Of a DNA stretch of 64,000 nt, positions 40,653 to 48,907 are shown one piece after another; position 1 is the first letter of the stretch; every line of letters begins with the position of its first letter. The notes beneath the pieces were generated by a model. The model ran no database searches. It was given only the letters and a program-made list of their open reading frames with translations, and was not told the origin of the DNA. Origin of the DNA: JAATGI01 sp050729815 (GTDB lineage Bacteria > Pseudomonadota > Alphaproteobacteria > ATCC43930 > CGMCC-115725); contig JBOHLV010000102.1 in assembly GCA_050729815.1 (NCBI GenBank), positions 1-64,000 on the forward strand. The letters run 5' to 3'. The position numbers and the translations under genes were made by a program.

Positions 40653-42907
40653 GACGAGGTCCGCGGCTGATACTGGCGCATCGCGCTGTATTGGTTGGGC
40701 CAGGGCAGCGTATATCCCTGCTCGGTGGCGGCGTGATGGGTCCAATAGGGATCATAGAGATGGGCGCGGGCAAGCACGCACAGATCGGCGCGACCCGCGA
40801 CCAGGATCGAGTTGACGTCGGCATAGGTCGAAATGTTGCCGACCGTCATGGTCGGCATCTCGGCCTCATGGCGGATGCGGTCGGCAAACGGGGTCTGGAA
40901 CAGGCGGCCATAGCGCGGGGACGCCTCGGGAACCGTCTGGCCCGCCGAGACATCGACGATGTCACAGCCATGCGCCTTCAACATCCGCGCGACCGCGACC
41001 GCGTCCGGCCCGTCGAAGCCGCCCGGCACCCAATCGGTCGCCGAGATGCGCACGCTCATCGGCTTCCGCTTCGGCCAGGCGGCGCGCACGGCATCGAACA
41101 CTTCCAAGGGAAAGCGCATGCGATTTTCCAGACTGCCGCCATATTGATCCATGCGCCGGTTGATCAAGGGCGTGATGAAGGTGGACAAGAGATAGCCATG
41201 GGCGAAATGCAGCTCGATGAGGTCGAATCCCGCCTCGTCGGCGAGCCGCGCCCCCCGCACGAAATCGTGGACCACGATATCCATGTCGCCGCGATCCATC
41301 GCCTTCGGCACCTGGCTGTACGGGAAATAGGGCAAGGGCGACGGTGCGACCAGCGGCCAGTTGCCGTCATCTAGCGGCTCGTCGATCCCCTCCCACATCA
41401 ACCGGGTCGAGCCCTTGCGGCCGGCATGGGCGAGCTGAAGCCCGATCTTCGCGGGGCTGTTGGCATGAACGAAATTGGCGATGCGGCGCCAGGCGCGGGC
41501 TTGCTCCGGCCGCCACATGCCGGCACAGCCGGGAGTGATGCGGCCTTCGGGCGAGATGTCGGTCATCTCGGTCATGACCAACCCGGCGCCGCCGATCGCG
41601 CGGCCGCCAAGATGGACAAGATGCCAGTCATTGGGCATGCCGTCGGTGGCGGAATACATGCACATCGGCGACACGACGACGCGGTTGCCCAGCACCAAAT
41701 CGCGCAGGCGGAACGGCGTGAACATCGGCGGCGGCGCCGGCTCAGCCGGCACGTTGACGCCGCTCTGGTTGGCCGCCTCGGCAGCGAACCAGCGGTCGAG
41801 CCGCGCGATGAAATCGGGATCGCGCTGTTTCAGATTCTCATGCGTGATCCGCAGCGATCGGGTGAGGAGGCTCGCCGCGAACTGAATCGGCACAAGGCGG
41901 CGGTGATACCGCTCGGTCTCCTCGAACCAGTGGAGGCTCGTCTCGGCGGCACGCTGCGTCGATTCGACGATGGGACGGCGCTCGGCTTCATAAGCGGCGA
42001 GCGCGGCCGGCATGGCGCCATGGGCGGAAAGCGCCTCGGCGAGCGCGATCGCATCCTCCATCGCCAGCTTGGTGCCGGAACCGATCGAGAAATGCGCAGT
42101 GTGCGCGGCATCGCCGACGAGAACGACATTCTCGTGCGACCAGTGCGCGCAGCGCACGGTCGGAAAGCTGCGCCAGATCGAGCGGTTTTTGAGCAACGGA
42201 TGACCGTCCAACTCGGCCGCGAAGAGATGCTCGCAATAGGCGACGGATTGATCCTCGCTCGCCCCATCGAGCCCGGCGCGCCGCCAGGTCTCATCGTTCG
42301 TCTCGACGATGAAGGTGGAATAGGTGGCATCGAAGCGATAGGCGTGAACGCGCCACAGCCCGTGCTCGTTCTCTTTGAAGATGAAGGTGAAGGCCGGAAA
42401 TTGCCGCGTCGTGCCGAGCCAGGTAAAGCGGTTGGGCCGCCAGTCGATTTCGGGGCGGAAATGATCTGAATAGCGCTCGCGGATGCTGCTGTTGGCGCCG
42501 TCGGCGCCGAGAACAAGGTCGGCATCACGCCATCGGCCGAGATCGCCGATTTCGGTCTCGAACGCCAGATCGACGCCGAGCGCGGCGGCACGGTCCTGGA
42601 GAATGTTCAGGAGCTGGCGGCGCGCAAGGCCGGAAAAGCCGTGGCCGGTCGAGGTCACCACCTCACCCCGGAAATGAATGTCGATATCGCTCCAATGGGC
42701 GAAGGCGTCGGTGATCGCGCCATAGGTTTCGGGATCCGCCGCCGCGATATTGCCGAGCGTCTCGTCCGAAAACACCACCCCCCAACCGAAGGTGTCGTCG
42801 GGGCGGTTGCGCTCAACGACGCGAATGCGATGGGCGGAATCACGGGCCTTCATCAGAATGGCGAAGAAAAGACCGGCCGGGCCGCCGCCGACCGAAACGA
42901 TATTCAT
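40649..42907 (-). CDS. Bifunctional 2-aminobenzoyl-CoA monooxygenase/reductase (salicylyl-CoA 5-hydroxylase/OYE fusion)
   Basis: A 752-residue fusion. Residues 1 to about 375 are an FAD aromatic hydroxylase: GGGPAGLFFAILMK (about 7-20), GADGANSSIRERY and VGDAAHTAHFSIGSGTKLAMEDA. Residues about 390-752 are an OYE reductase: FTPFRLRDLVLGNRVVVSPM, ELHFAHGYLLSTF, GGSLENRMRFPLEV and VGNISTYADVNSI. This architecture is that of Azoarcus-type 2-aminobenzoyl-CoA monooxygenase/reductase, which hydroxylates and dearomatises the ring. ATG 42907 has GAAGGAG upstream. It is the first gene of the operon. Confidence 0.9.
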   Translation of the reverse strand: MNIVSVGGGPAGLFFAILMKARDSAHRIRVVERNRPDDTFGWGVVFSDETLGNIAAADPETYGAITDAFAHWSDIDIHFRGEVVTSTGHGFSGLARRQLLNILQDRAAALGVDLAFETEIGDLGRWRDADLVLGADGANSSIRERYSDHFRPEIDWRPNRFTWLGTTRQFPAFTFIFKENEHGLWRVHAYRFDATYSTFIVETNDETWRRAGLDGASEDQSVAYCEHLFAAELDGHPLLKNRSIWRSFPTVRCAHWSHENVVLVGDAAHTAHFSIGSGTKLAMEDAIALAEALSAHGAMPAALAAYEAERRPIVESTQRAAETSLHWFEETERYHRRLVPIQFAASLLTRSLRITHENLKQRDPDFIARLDRWFAAEAANQSGVNVPAEPAPPPMFTPFRLRDLVLGNRVVVSPMCMYSATDGMPNDWHLVHLGGRAIGGAGLVMTEMTDISPEGRITPGCAGMWRPEQARAWRRIANFVHANSPAKIGLQLAHAGRKGSTRLMWEGIDEPLDDGNWPLVAPSPLPYFPYSQVPKAMDRGDMDIVVHDFVRGARLADEAGFDLIELHFAHGYLLSTFITPLINRRMDQYGGSLENRMRFPLEVFDAVRAAWPKRKPMSVRISATDWVPGGFDGPDAVAVARMLKAHGCDIVDVSAGQTVPEASPRYGRLFQTPFADRIRHEAEMPTMTVGNISTYADVNSILVAGRADLCVLARAHLYDPYWTHHAATEQGYTLPWPNQYSAMRQYQPRTSS

Positions 42908-42957
42908 CGCGCGCTCCTTCACATTTTCGCGCCGCTGCTCTATCGTGCCCGACGAAG

Positions 42958-42973
42958 CATTTTATATCTAAAG
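42958..42973 (-). promoter_or_regulatory. Candidate operator/-10 box upstream of the aminobenzoyl-CoA operon
   Basis: The minus strand reads CTTTAGATATAAAATG. It contains a good -10-like TATAAA about 50 bases upstream of the monooxygenase start, without an obvious -35. It resembles TTTTAGATTTGAAATAA at 28266-28282. Overlap of a repressor site and -10 box would suit MarR control, and the divergent ridA gene could share it. Confidence 0.35.
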
Positions 42974-43056
42974 TGTTTTGGAAATAAAGTGGCTTGTGCC
43001 GATCCGGTCTTGCCGGCACAACAGACGCCGAAGGCGATCGAAAGAGAGAGACGAAT

Positions 43057-43449
43057 TTGCGGATCGTGAAACCGGAGGGTTGGCCGACCCCCAAAGGGTA
43101 TGCCCATGCGATCGAGGGCCGCGGTCGCCTGGTCTTCGTGTCGGGACAGGTGGGCTGGACGCCCGACGAACGCTGGGAGACCGATGATTTCGTCGGACAA
43201 TTGCGCCAGACCCTAAAGAACACGGTCGCGATTCTCGCCGCGGCGGGGGCTGAGCCGCGCCACATCGTGCGGATGACCTGGTATGTCGTGGACAAGCGGG
43301 AATATCTCTCCTGCCGAAGCGGGGTCGGCGCCTGCTGGCGAGAGATCATCGGTCCACATTTTCCCGCGCTCGCACTGGTCGAGGTGGCGGGACTGGTGGA
43401 AGATCGCGCCCGTCTCGAAATCGAAACCACGGCGCTGGTTTCGGACTGA
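43057..43449 (+). CDS. RidA-family enamine/imine deaminase
   Basis: A 130-residue RidA (YjgF) protein. Recognisable are PKGYAHAIEGRGRLVFVSGQVGWTPD, NTVAILAAAGAEPRHIVRMTWYV and the C-terminal LVEVAGLVEDRARLEIETTA, where the Arg position and Glu of the deaminase site are kept. TTG 43057 follows a GAGAGAG ribosome-binding site. It is divergent from the 2-aminobenzoyl-CoA monooxygenase/reductase gene, and RidA-like genes recur in such clusters. The monooxygenase product is an enamine, so RidA may release its amino group as ammonia (inference). Confidence 0.82.
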   Translation: MRIVKPEGWPTPKGYAHAIEGRGRLVFVSGQVGWTPDERWETDDFVGQLRQTLKNTVAILAAAGAEPRHIVRMTWYVVDKREYLSCRSGVGACWREIIGPHFPALALVEVAGLVEDRARLEIETTALVSD

Positions 43450-43466
43450 ACGCGGCGATGCCGGCG

Positions 43467-44303
43467 TCACAAATGATGCCGCGCCCCGAAGTCGGTGGCC
43501 CTGAAATTCGCCAGGTTGTCGCGAAGCGTGTCCTTGATCCGGTCTCCGCCCTCCCGCATTTCCTGCCATTCCGCGGTATTGATCCACGCGACCACTTCCT
43601 TTTCGAAGGACGGCCGCGCCTTGATGCGCGCAAACCATGCGGTGCTGAGCGGCCGCTCAGCCAGCCAGATGTCGATGACATTGACGTATTCGAGGCGCGA
43701 CAGATAGGGCGCGAGGTTGACCTCCGCGAGCGTCAACTGGTCGCCGAGGAGCCATGGGCGCCCATCCGCGAGGATATGTTCGGTCTTCTGGAGCAGCTTC
43801 TCGATCGCTGCGACGCCACGGTAGATATGAGGCGCCTTGGCGCCATGGGCATGGATCGCGGTATAGCGGTCGCGTCGCTCGAGATCGATCACCTTGGCCA
43901 AATGTGCCGCCAATTCCTCCGCTGACATCCGGCGAAGCCGGTCCATGAACATTGCGGCGAAGCTGATGACGCCGATGGCCTGGTGCACGCCTTCGTCGCA
44001 CGCCTTCGAATAGAGCCGCATCCCGGCCCGCCCGAACGGGTCGGCCGGCTTCATGGACGGGCCGTCGAAACGATCGTCGATATACTCGGCGATCAAAGTC
44101 GACTCGACGATGACCTTGCCGTCATCGACCAGCGTCGGCACCACCGCCTTGGGATTGAGCCGCAGATATTCCAGGTTGAACTGGTCGCCCCTGAACAGAT
44201 CGACCTCATGGCTTTCCCAGCCCGTCACCCCCTTTTCATGAAGGGCAAGCCGGGCCTTCTGCGAACAGACCGAATTGCCAAAATGATAGAGCGCAACGGA
44301 CAT
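43467..44303 (-). CDS. Glutathione S-transferase family protein
   Basis: A 278-residue GST. The N-terminal thioredoxin-like domain has YHFGNSVCSQKARLALHEKG (Ser/Cys near the active site) and NPKAVVPTLVDDG with VESTLIAEYID. The C-terminal helical domain has WLLGDQLTLAEVNLAPYLSRLEY. It is longer than the usual 200-220 residues because of an extended helical region (RLRRMSAEELAAHLAKV). The frame extends to 44363; ATG 44303 was chosen on family start. It converges on ridA. The upstream gap 44304-44532 shows nothing else. Confidence 0.85.
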   Translation of the reverse strand: MSVALYHFGNSVCSQKARLALHEKGVTGWESHEVDLFRGDQFNLEYLRLNPKAVVPTLVDDGKVIVESTLIAEYIDDRFDGPSMKPADPFGRAGMRLYSKACDEGVHQAIGVISFAAMFMDRLRRMSAEELAAHLAKVIDLERRDRYTAIHAHGAKAPHIYRGVAAIEKLLQKTEHILADGRPWLLGDQLTLAEVNLAPYLSRLEYVNVIDIWLAERPLSTAWFARIKARPSFEKEVVAWINTAEWQEMREGGDRIKDTLRDNLANFRATDFGARHHL

Positions 44304-44532
44304 GGCTTTCTCCCCACAGTCGGCGAAGCGGAGATGGCGGCTTCGAGACCGCCCAGATTCCACACTTTCGATTGCGGATCAATCGGCGTCAACGGCGCCG
44401 ATGCGCATCATCGTGACCCAATTCAGGCGCCCTGATCGGAAACGGTGCAAAACGTCAAACGGGGGCGACAGATGGAACAAGCCCGGGATTTTCGCCGCCA
44501 TGGGCGAACCCAAGCTCTACCGCATAAATGCG

Positions 44533-45771
44533 CTAAGCGGCGGTTGGACGCCGATCTGGCGCGCCACCAAAGTGACGGCCGGGCTTGCCGGGCTTGCCGC
44601 GTTTATGCCGCAATGCAGTAGGCGCCTTGGCCGGCAACGGCGCCGGCTCTTCCCCGAAGGTTGGCAACTTCTGTCTGGTCAATTTTTCGATATCGCGCAG
44701 AAGTGTCCGTTCGCCCCCATCACAAAACGAAATGGCGATGCCGGCCGCGCCGGCCCGGGCGGTGCGGCCGATGCGATGGATATAACTCTCCGGCTCGTTC
44801 GGCAATTCGAAATTGAAGACATGGGTGATGCCGTCGACGTCGATGCCGCGCGCCGCAATGTCGGTCGCGACCAGCACGCGGGTGCGGCCATCGCGGAAAT
44901 CGCCCAGTGCGCGCTGCCGCGCATTCTGCGACTTGTTGCCATGGATCGCGCCGACGCTAAGCCCCGCGCGCTCCAAATGCTGGGCAACGCGATCGGCCGT
45001 GTGCTTGGTGCGGGTGAAGACCAGTGCACGCCGGATCGTCGCGTCTTGCAGCATCCGGGTCAACGTCGCGCGCTTCTCGCTCGCGGGGACGAAATGGACC
45101 CGCTGGTCGATGCGCAGGGCCGTGCTCGTGGCGGGCGTTACCTCGACGCGTACCGGATCGCGCAACAGGCCTTGCGCAAAATGCGCGATCGCATCGGGCA
45201 TGGTGGCGGAAAAGAGTAGCGACTGGCGCTCCTTCGGCAGGCGGGCGACGACCTTCCGGATCGGTTGGATGAAACCGAGATCAAGCATCCGATCGGCCTC
45301 GTCGAGCACCAGCACGGTGACGCGGTCGAGCCGGACATGGCCTTGCTCCATCAGGTCAAGCAACCGACCCGGCGTCGCCACCACGATATCGAGGCCGCGG
45401 GCCAGCGCGTCCGTCTGACGCTTTTGGGTGACACCGCCGAAGATGACGGTGGAGCGAAGATGGAAATGACGGCCATAGGTTTGAAAGGAATCACCGATCT
45501 GGATCGCCAGCTCGCGCGTCGGCGTCAAGATCAGCGCCCGCATGCTGTTGCGCGGCCGCTCGACCTGGCGGGTGGCGAGATGTTGCAGGATCGGCAGCGC
45601 GAAGGCCGCGGTCTTGCCGGTGCCGGTCTGGGCGATGCCGAGGAGATCGCGGCCGGCGAGAAGATGCGGAATCGCCTGCGCCTGGATCGGCGTGGGCTCG
45701 ATATAATTCTCGGCCTTGAGCGCGAGCAGAAGCGGCTCGGCAAGGCCGAGGTCGGAAAAATGAACGGTCAC
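44533..45771 (-). CDS. DEAD-box ATP-dependent RNA helicase (RhlE-like)
   Basis: A 412-residue RNA helicase. Motifs in order are Q-motif (PTPIQAQAIP), I AQTGTGKTAAF, Ia PTRELA, II VLDEADRMLD, III SATMP, IV-V (IHGNKSQNARQRAL, VATDIAARGIDV) and VI HRIGRTARAG. A basic C-terminal tail (HKRGKPGKPGRHFGG) is typical of RhlE/CsdA-type helicases. The likely role is cold adaptation, ribosome assembly or mRNA turnover. The start is uncertain: GTG 45771 (VTVHFSDLG) matches the family, and GTG 45831 would add 20 basic residues. Confidence 0.9.
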   Translation of the reverse strand: MTVHFSDLGLAEPLLLALKAENYIEPTPIQAQAIPHLLAGRDLLGIAQTGTGKTAAFALPILQHLATRQVERPRNSMRALILTPTRELAIQIGDSFQTYGRHFHLRSTVIFGGVTQKRQTDALARGLDIVVATPGRLLDLMEQGHVRLDRVTVLVLDEADRMLDLGFIQPIRKVVARLPKERQSLLFSATMPDAIAHFAQGLLRDPVRVEVTPATSTALRIDQRVHFVPASEKRATLTRMLQDATIRRALVFTRTKHTADRVAQHLERAGLSVGAIHGNKSQNARQRALGDFRDGRTRVLVATDIAARGIDVDGITHVFNFELPNEPESYIHRIGRTARAGAAGIAISFCDGGERTLLRDIEKLTRQKLPTFGEEPAPLPAKAPTALRHKRGKPGKPGRHFGGAPDRRPTAA

Positions 45772-46232
45772 TGGATTGATGAACTTTCGCTTACGGCGGG
45801 TCGGTTGCGGGGCCGCGTCGCGGCGCCGCACTGCCAGCCAGTTATTGCGGCCTGCCCCGCGCGCATCGAGGTGCCATTGTTATCGGGTGAAAATTCTCGA
45901 AATGCTGTCGCGCCAAAACAGGTTAAGGCGCACACACCGCGCGATCGCGAGAAAGATAAGCGCACCGGATATGCGATGTTGCATCGCGAAAGTCAAGCAT
46001 AAGGCGAGAGCGTAACAAAATTTCGGCGTGACCGGCTTGTAATTTCGCCCTCGAAGCGCCTTATAGAGGCGACGCCCTCGCTACTGCGGTTGCTCTGGCG
46101 CGAATCGCTCGCCCTCGTTTAAGCGCATGGGCCATCGGCTCGGCCCGTCTCCAACGATCATCTGTTTCCATGCCGCTCGGTGGGTGGCGGCAAACCAAGG
46201 CTAGATGCCTCATTCACGCCAGGAGGCCAACG
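45772..46232. other. Divergent intergenic region upstream of helicase and small-protein operon
   Basis: About 460 bases without a convincing gene. It includes a GCGATG-TTG-CATCGC hairpin (45973-45987), a relatively AT-rich stretch around 46005-46045 and TTATAG near 46060 that could be a weak -10. It ends with a strong AGGAGG (46221-46226) in front of the small gene at 46233. A long untranslated leader for the plus-strand operon is possible. Confidence 0.4.
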
Positions 46233-46415
46233 ATGTTCAAGCCGAACTACAATCAGCAACGGGCCGAGCGTCGCCGCGCCCAAGCCGCACGGCGCGACCA
46301 GAAGCTGAAGGACCAACAGGAAGCGACCGCCCGGCGCCGCGCGGCCCAAGCGGACGGCGACAAAGCGGAAACTGACGAACGCGCGCCGGCCGACGACAAG
46401 GGCGAGTCGCGATAA
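46233..46415 (+). CDS. Small highly charged conserved protein (60 aa)
   Basis: A 60-residue hydrophilic protein beginning MFKPNYNQQRAERRRAQAARR and rich in Arg, Ala, Gln, Glu and Asp. It is likely a single charged helix with an acidic tail. AGGAGG lies six bases before the ATG. Similar short MFKPNYNQQRAER proteins occur in rhizobia and relatives. Function is unknown. It heads a run of three small genes. Confidence 0.65.
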   Translation: MFKPNYNQQRAERRRAQAARRDQKLKDQQEATARRRAAQADGDKAETDERAPADDKGESR

Positions 46416-46425
46416 AGAGGTTCAT

Positions 46426-46647
46426 ATGGCGATCAGGAAAAGAGTGGAGGCAAGCTTCGTCACCTTCGACATTGTTTATGAAGACGGTTCGCGCAGCTCC
46501 AACCGCCGCGTGCCGGCCTCGGCGCTCAGCGGCTTCGATGGCGACGTGCCGGCCAAAGCCATTATCGAGGCCCAGGATCGCGAGATTGCGAATGCCTCGG
46601 GCCGTCCGCGGCCGGCGATCAAATCGGTCGCGCGTTCCGCACGGTGA
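46426..46647 (+). CDS. Small conserved protein of unknown function (73 aa)
   Basis: A 73-residue protein, ATG 46426, with a beta-rich core (EASFVTFDIVYEDGSRSSNRRVP) and DGDVPAKAIIEAQDREIA toward the C-terminus. It has no signal or membrane segment. It starts 10 bases after the previous stop with AGAGG just upstream, so it is co-transcribed. I do not recognise a named family. Confidence 0.6.
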   Translation: MAIRKRVEASFVTFDIVYEDGSRSSNRRVPASALSGFDGDVPAKAIIEAQDREIANASGRPRPAIKSVARSAR

Positions 46648-46681
46648 GGCGCGCCGACACAGCAGCTGAAAGAGACATGCC

Positions 46682-46957
46682 ATGATCGAGTCGAAGCGTA
46701 CCAAGATCGAGAGTGCGAAGCGCACCGCGAGCGAAAAGTTTGCGCGAAATCTTGAACGCGACGCAGATTTTTGGCGCGAGAAGGAAAAACGCGACCAGGC
46801 GGTTGTCGCCAAGACGGCGCGCCTTAGGGCGCTGCGCCTCGCCAAGGAGGCCGAGGATCGGGACACCCGCGCCAAGGAAGACGCTGCGCGACACACCGCC
46901 GTGACTGCGCGCGCGACCGGTCGCAAATCCCGAAAGGGCGGCGCTAGCGTCGCCTAG
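46682..46957 (+). CDS. Small coiled-coil-like basic protein (91 aa)
   Basis: A 91-residue Lys/Arg/Glu/Ala-rich protein (TASEKFARNLERDADFWREKEKRDQ) with predicted continuous helix and a basic tail (GRKSRKGGASVA). It is the third gene of the small-protein run, 34 bases after the second. The composition suggests nucleic-acid or ribosome association, but that is only inference. Confidence 0.55.
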   Translation: MIESKRTKIESAKRTASEKFARNLERDADFWREKEKRDQAVVAKTARLRALRLAKEAEDRDTRAKEDAARHTAVTARATGRKSRKGGASVA

Positions 46958-47012
46958 ACGGGAGCGGGAAGGGCGGCCATTTCGCGGCCATGGGCATATC
47001 CCCTCGATCCCC

Positions 47013-47561
47013 TCACAGCCGGACCCAGCCCTCGGGCGGCACCTTTCCGGGATGAAGCGCGCCGCATCGGGGACAGGTCCGTGCCTCCTCATCCCGATAG
47101 AATGCTTCGAAGAGCGGCGGCAGGTCGTGCACGATACTGTGCAGCTTCACCTCGACGCGGTGGATCAGCGCGCCGCATTGGAAGCAATACCACTCGAACC
47201 CGTCATGATCGTCGTTATAGCGCTTCGGCTCGACGACGAGGCCGACCGATCCTTCCTGCGGGCGTTGCGGCGAATGGCGAACGTGCCGCGGCAGCAGGAA
47301 GATGCTGCCCTGTCGGATCGGGACATCATAGAATTCGCCCTCGTCGAAGACTTTCAGCACCATATCGCCACGGAGCTGATAGAAGAATTCCTCGACCGGA
47401 TCATCATGAAAGTCGGTGCGCCGGTTGGGGCCGCCGACCACGGTGACCATGAGGTCCGCATCCTTCCAGATTTGCTGATTGCCGACCGGCGGCTTCAGAA
47501 GATGGAGATGCTCGTCGATCCAGCGGTTGAAATCGAAGGACTGCAATCGTCCGGTGGCCAT
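47013..47561 (-). CDS. nbaC: 3-hydroxyanthranilate 3,4-dioxygenase
   Basis: A 182-residue cupin dioxygenase that opens 3-hydroxyanthranilate to 2-amino-3-carboxymuconate semialdehyde. Iron ligands by family numbering are H52 (DFHDD), E58 (VEEFF) and H96 (RHVRHSP). The second rubredoxin-like metal site is complete: C126-F-Q-C129 and C163-P-R-C166. Length and motifs match bacterial HAAO/NbaC. ATG 47561 has GGAGGG upstream. It follows a DapA-family gene with a 19-base gap and likely shares its transcript. No kynureninase or kynurenine hydroxylase is in the window. Confidence 0.93.
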   Translation of the reverse strand: MATGRLQSFDFNRWIDEHLHLLKPPVGNQQIWKDADLMVTVVGGPNRRTDFHDDPVEEFFYQLRGDMVLKVFDEGEFYDVPIRQGSIFLLPRHVRHSPQRPQEGSVGLVVEPKRYNDDHDGFEWYCFQCGALIHRVEVKLHSIVHDLPPLFEAFYRDEEARTCPRCGALHPGKVPPEGWVRL

Positions 47562-47580
47562 ATCTGCCCTCCTTCCGGGC

Positions 47581-48564
47581 TCAGGCGGCGTGGCCGCGCG
47601 CCACGTCCGGCGCGGTGCCGAGACCGCATGACGCAAAAGCGGCCCGGATGCGGGCTTTCTCCTCTTCCGAGAGCGGCAGCATTGGCGACCGCACCGCGCC
47701 GCCGGCTTGGCCCAGCAACTCCTGCCAATATTTCGCGTGGGCCTGCGGCTTCTCCGGCGGGCGTGTGTCGTGGAGCGCGCGGCGCACCGGCTCTAGGCTG
47801 TCGCGCACGATCCGCGCCGCTGCCGCCTCGCCGCGAAAGGCGAGATCGGTATATTCGCGCATCCGCCGGTCGAATTTCGTTTGCATGAGATAGGGCGGGT
47901 TGGAGCAGAGATAGAGCCGCCAGCCGAGCTCCAGGATGTTGTCGAGCCATTCCTCTTCCGACGCCGTGCTGACGATGATGCGCTCGCCCGCCATTTCGGT
48001 GAGGCGCCGGTACATCTCCCGCGGCACGCTGTACTTGATCGCGACGATATTGGGCAGCTCCGCGATGCGGACGCACAGCTCCGGGCTCATGAGATAACCA
48101 CTGTCGGGATGGCTCCACAGCGCGATGCCGATATTCACGGCCTCGCTGATGGTGCGATAGTAGTGATAGAGCGTTTCATCCTGCTGTTTCAGGAAATGCA
48201 ATATGGGCGCATGGACGACGATATAATCGGCGCCGATCGCCTCCGCGTGCCGCGCCAGCTCGATCACCACATCGAGATTCTGGTCGGAGCAGGACATGAT
48301 CGTGCCCATGCGGCCGGCTGCCACCTCGACCGCGATCTCGAAGCTGCGCTTGCGCTCGTCGACCGACATGGCAAAGAACTCGCCCTGTTTGCCGGCGACG
48401 AATACGCCGTCGATGCCGAGATCGTCGCGCCAATGGCGCAAGTTCTGGGCAAATCCTTCCTCGTCGAGGCGAAAATTCGTGGCGAACGGTGTCGATGCCG
48501 CCGCCCAGATGCCGCGCATCTTCTCGCGCGCATAATCCTTGGCGTCGGCTTTGCGGTATTTCAT
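47581..48564 (-). CDS. Dihydrodipicolinate synthase (DapA) family lyase
   Basis: A 327-residue class I aldolase-fold protein. GVFVAGKQGEFFAMSVDER matches the GxxGE substrate-loop region, and the Schiff-base Lys is in NIVAIKYSVP. The Tyr of DapA's catalytic triad is not present at the expected place (IVVHAPILHF), so it is not a true DapA. Members of this group act on 2-oxo acids. ATG 48564 with GAAGGGAG upstream is chosen; the frame to 48882 is not protein-like. It is paired with 3-hydroxyanthranilate dioxygenase, so a role in downstream 2-oxo acid handling is plausible. Confidence 0.78.
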   Translation of the reverse strand: MKYRKADAKDYAREKMRGIWAAASTPFATNFRLDEEGFAQNLRHWRDDLGIDGVFVAGKQGEFFAMSVDERKRSFEIAVEVAAGRMGTIMSCSDQNLDVVIELARHAEAIGADYIVVHAPILHFLKQQDETLYHYYRTISEAVNIGIALWSHPDSGYLMSPELCVRIAELPNIVAIKYSVPREMYRRLTEMAGERIIVSTASEEEWLDNILELGWRLYLCSNPPYLMQTKFDRRMREYTDLAFRGEAAAARIVRDSLEPVRRALHDTRPPEKPQAHAKYWQELLGQAGGAVRSPMLPLSEEEKARIRAAFASCGLGTAPDVARGHAA

Positions 48565-48834
48565 GGCGAGCTCCCTTCGAGGCGCGGCGCAGGGCCGCCA
48601 AGATATTCGCGGCGGTGAACGGCATCTCGGCATTGTAGACGCCCATCGGCGGCGGCGCGTCAAGGACGGCGCTTTCGGGGGGCGGCGTGAATGCCGAAGG
48701 TCCGGGCATCCGTTAACAGATTGCCGATCGCCTCGTCGCCGGCCTGGTTGATCATGTGCCGGGCGAACGTTCGATCCAAAAGCAGGGGTGGTTTTGCAGC
48801 GATAATGCGAGGTTTGTCTCCGGCACCGCCTAGG
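48565..48834. other. Intergenic region with possible eroded coding remnant
   Basis: No intact gene is visible. On the minus strand, two frames carry protein-like text (RTFARHMINQAGDEAIGNLL, then after a shift GVYNAEMPFTAANILAALRR ending near 48590). This may be a decayed gene 3' end resembling molybdenum-hydroxylase large-subunit tails. Support is weak. Confidence 0.25.
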
Positions 48835-48862
48835 CTTGATCGGGGCCGGAAATGTCCCATAT
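48835..48862 (+). promoter_or_regulatory. Sigma32-type heat-shock promoter of hsp20
   Basis: CTTGAT (48835-48840) and TCCCATAT (48855-48862) match the sigma32 consensus CTTGAA and CCCCATNT with acceptable spacing (13-14 bases). The predicted start near 48870 leaves a leader of about 95 bases before the GTG start of hsp20. Confidence 0.6.
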
Positions 48863-48907
48863 TCCTCCTGCGGCGGTGGCATTCAATGTCCGCCGTCGCC
48901 GGATCGA

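Noticed and set aside
48565..48882. Longer start for the DapA-family gene
   Set aside because: The added residues are not protein-like, and ATG 48564 has a good GGGAG site.
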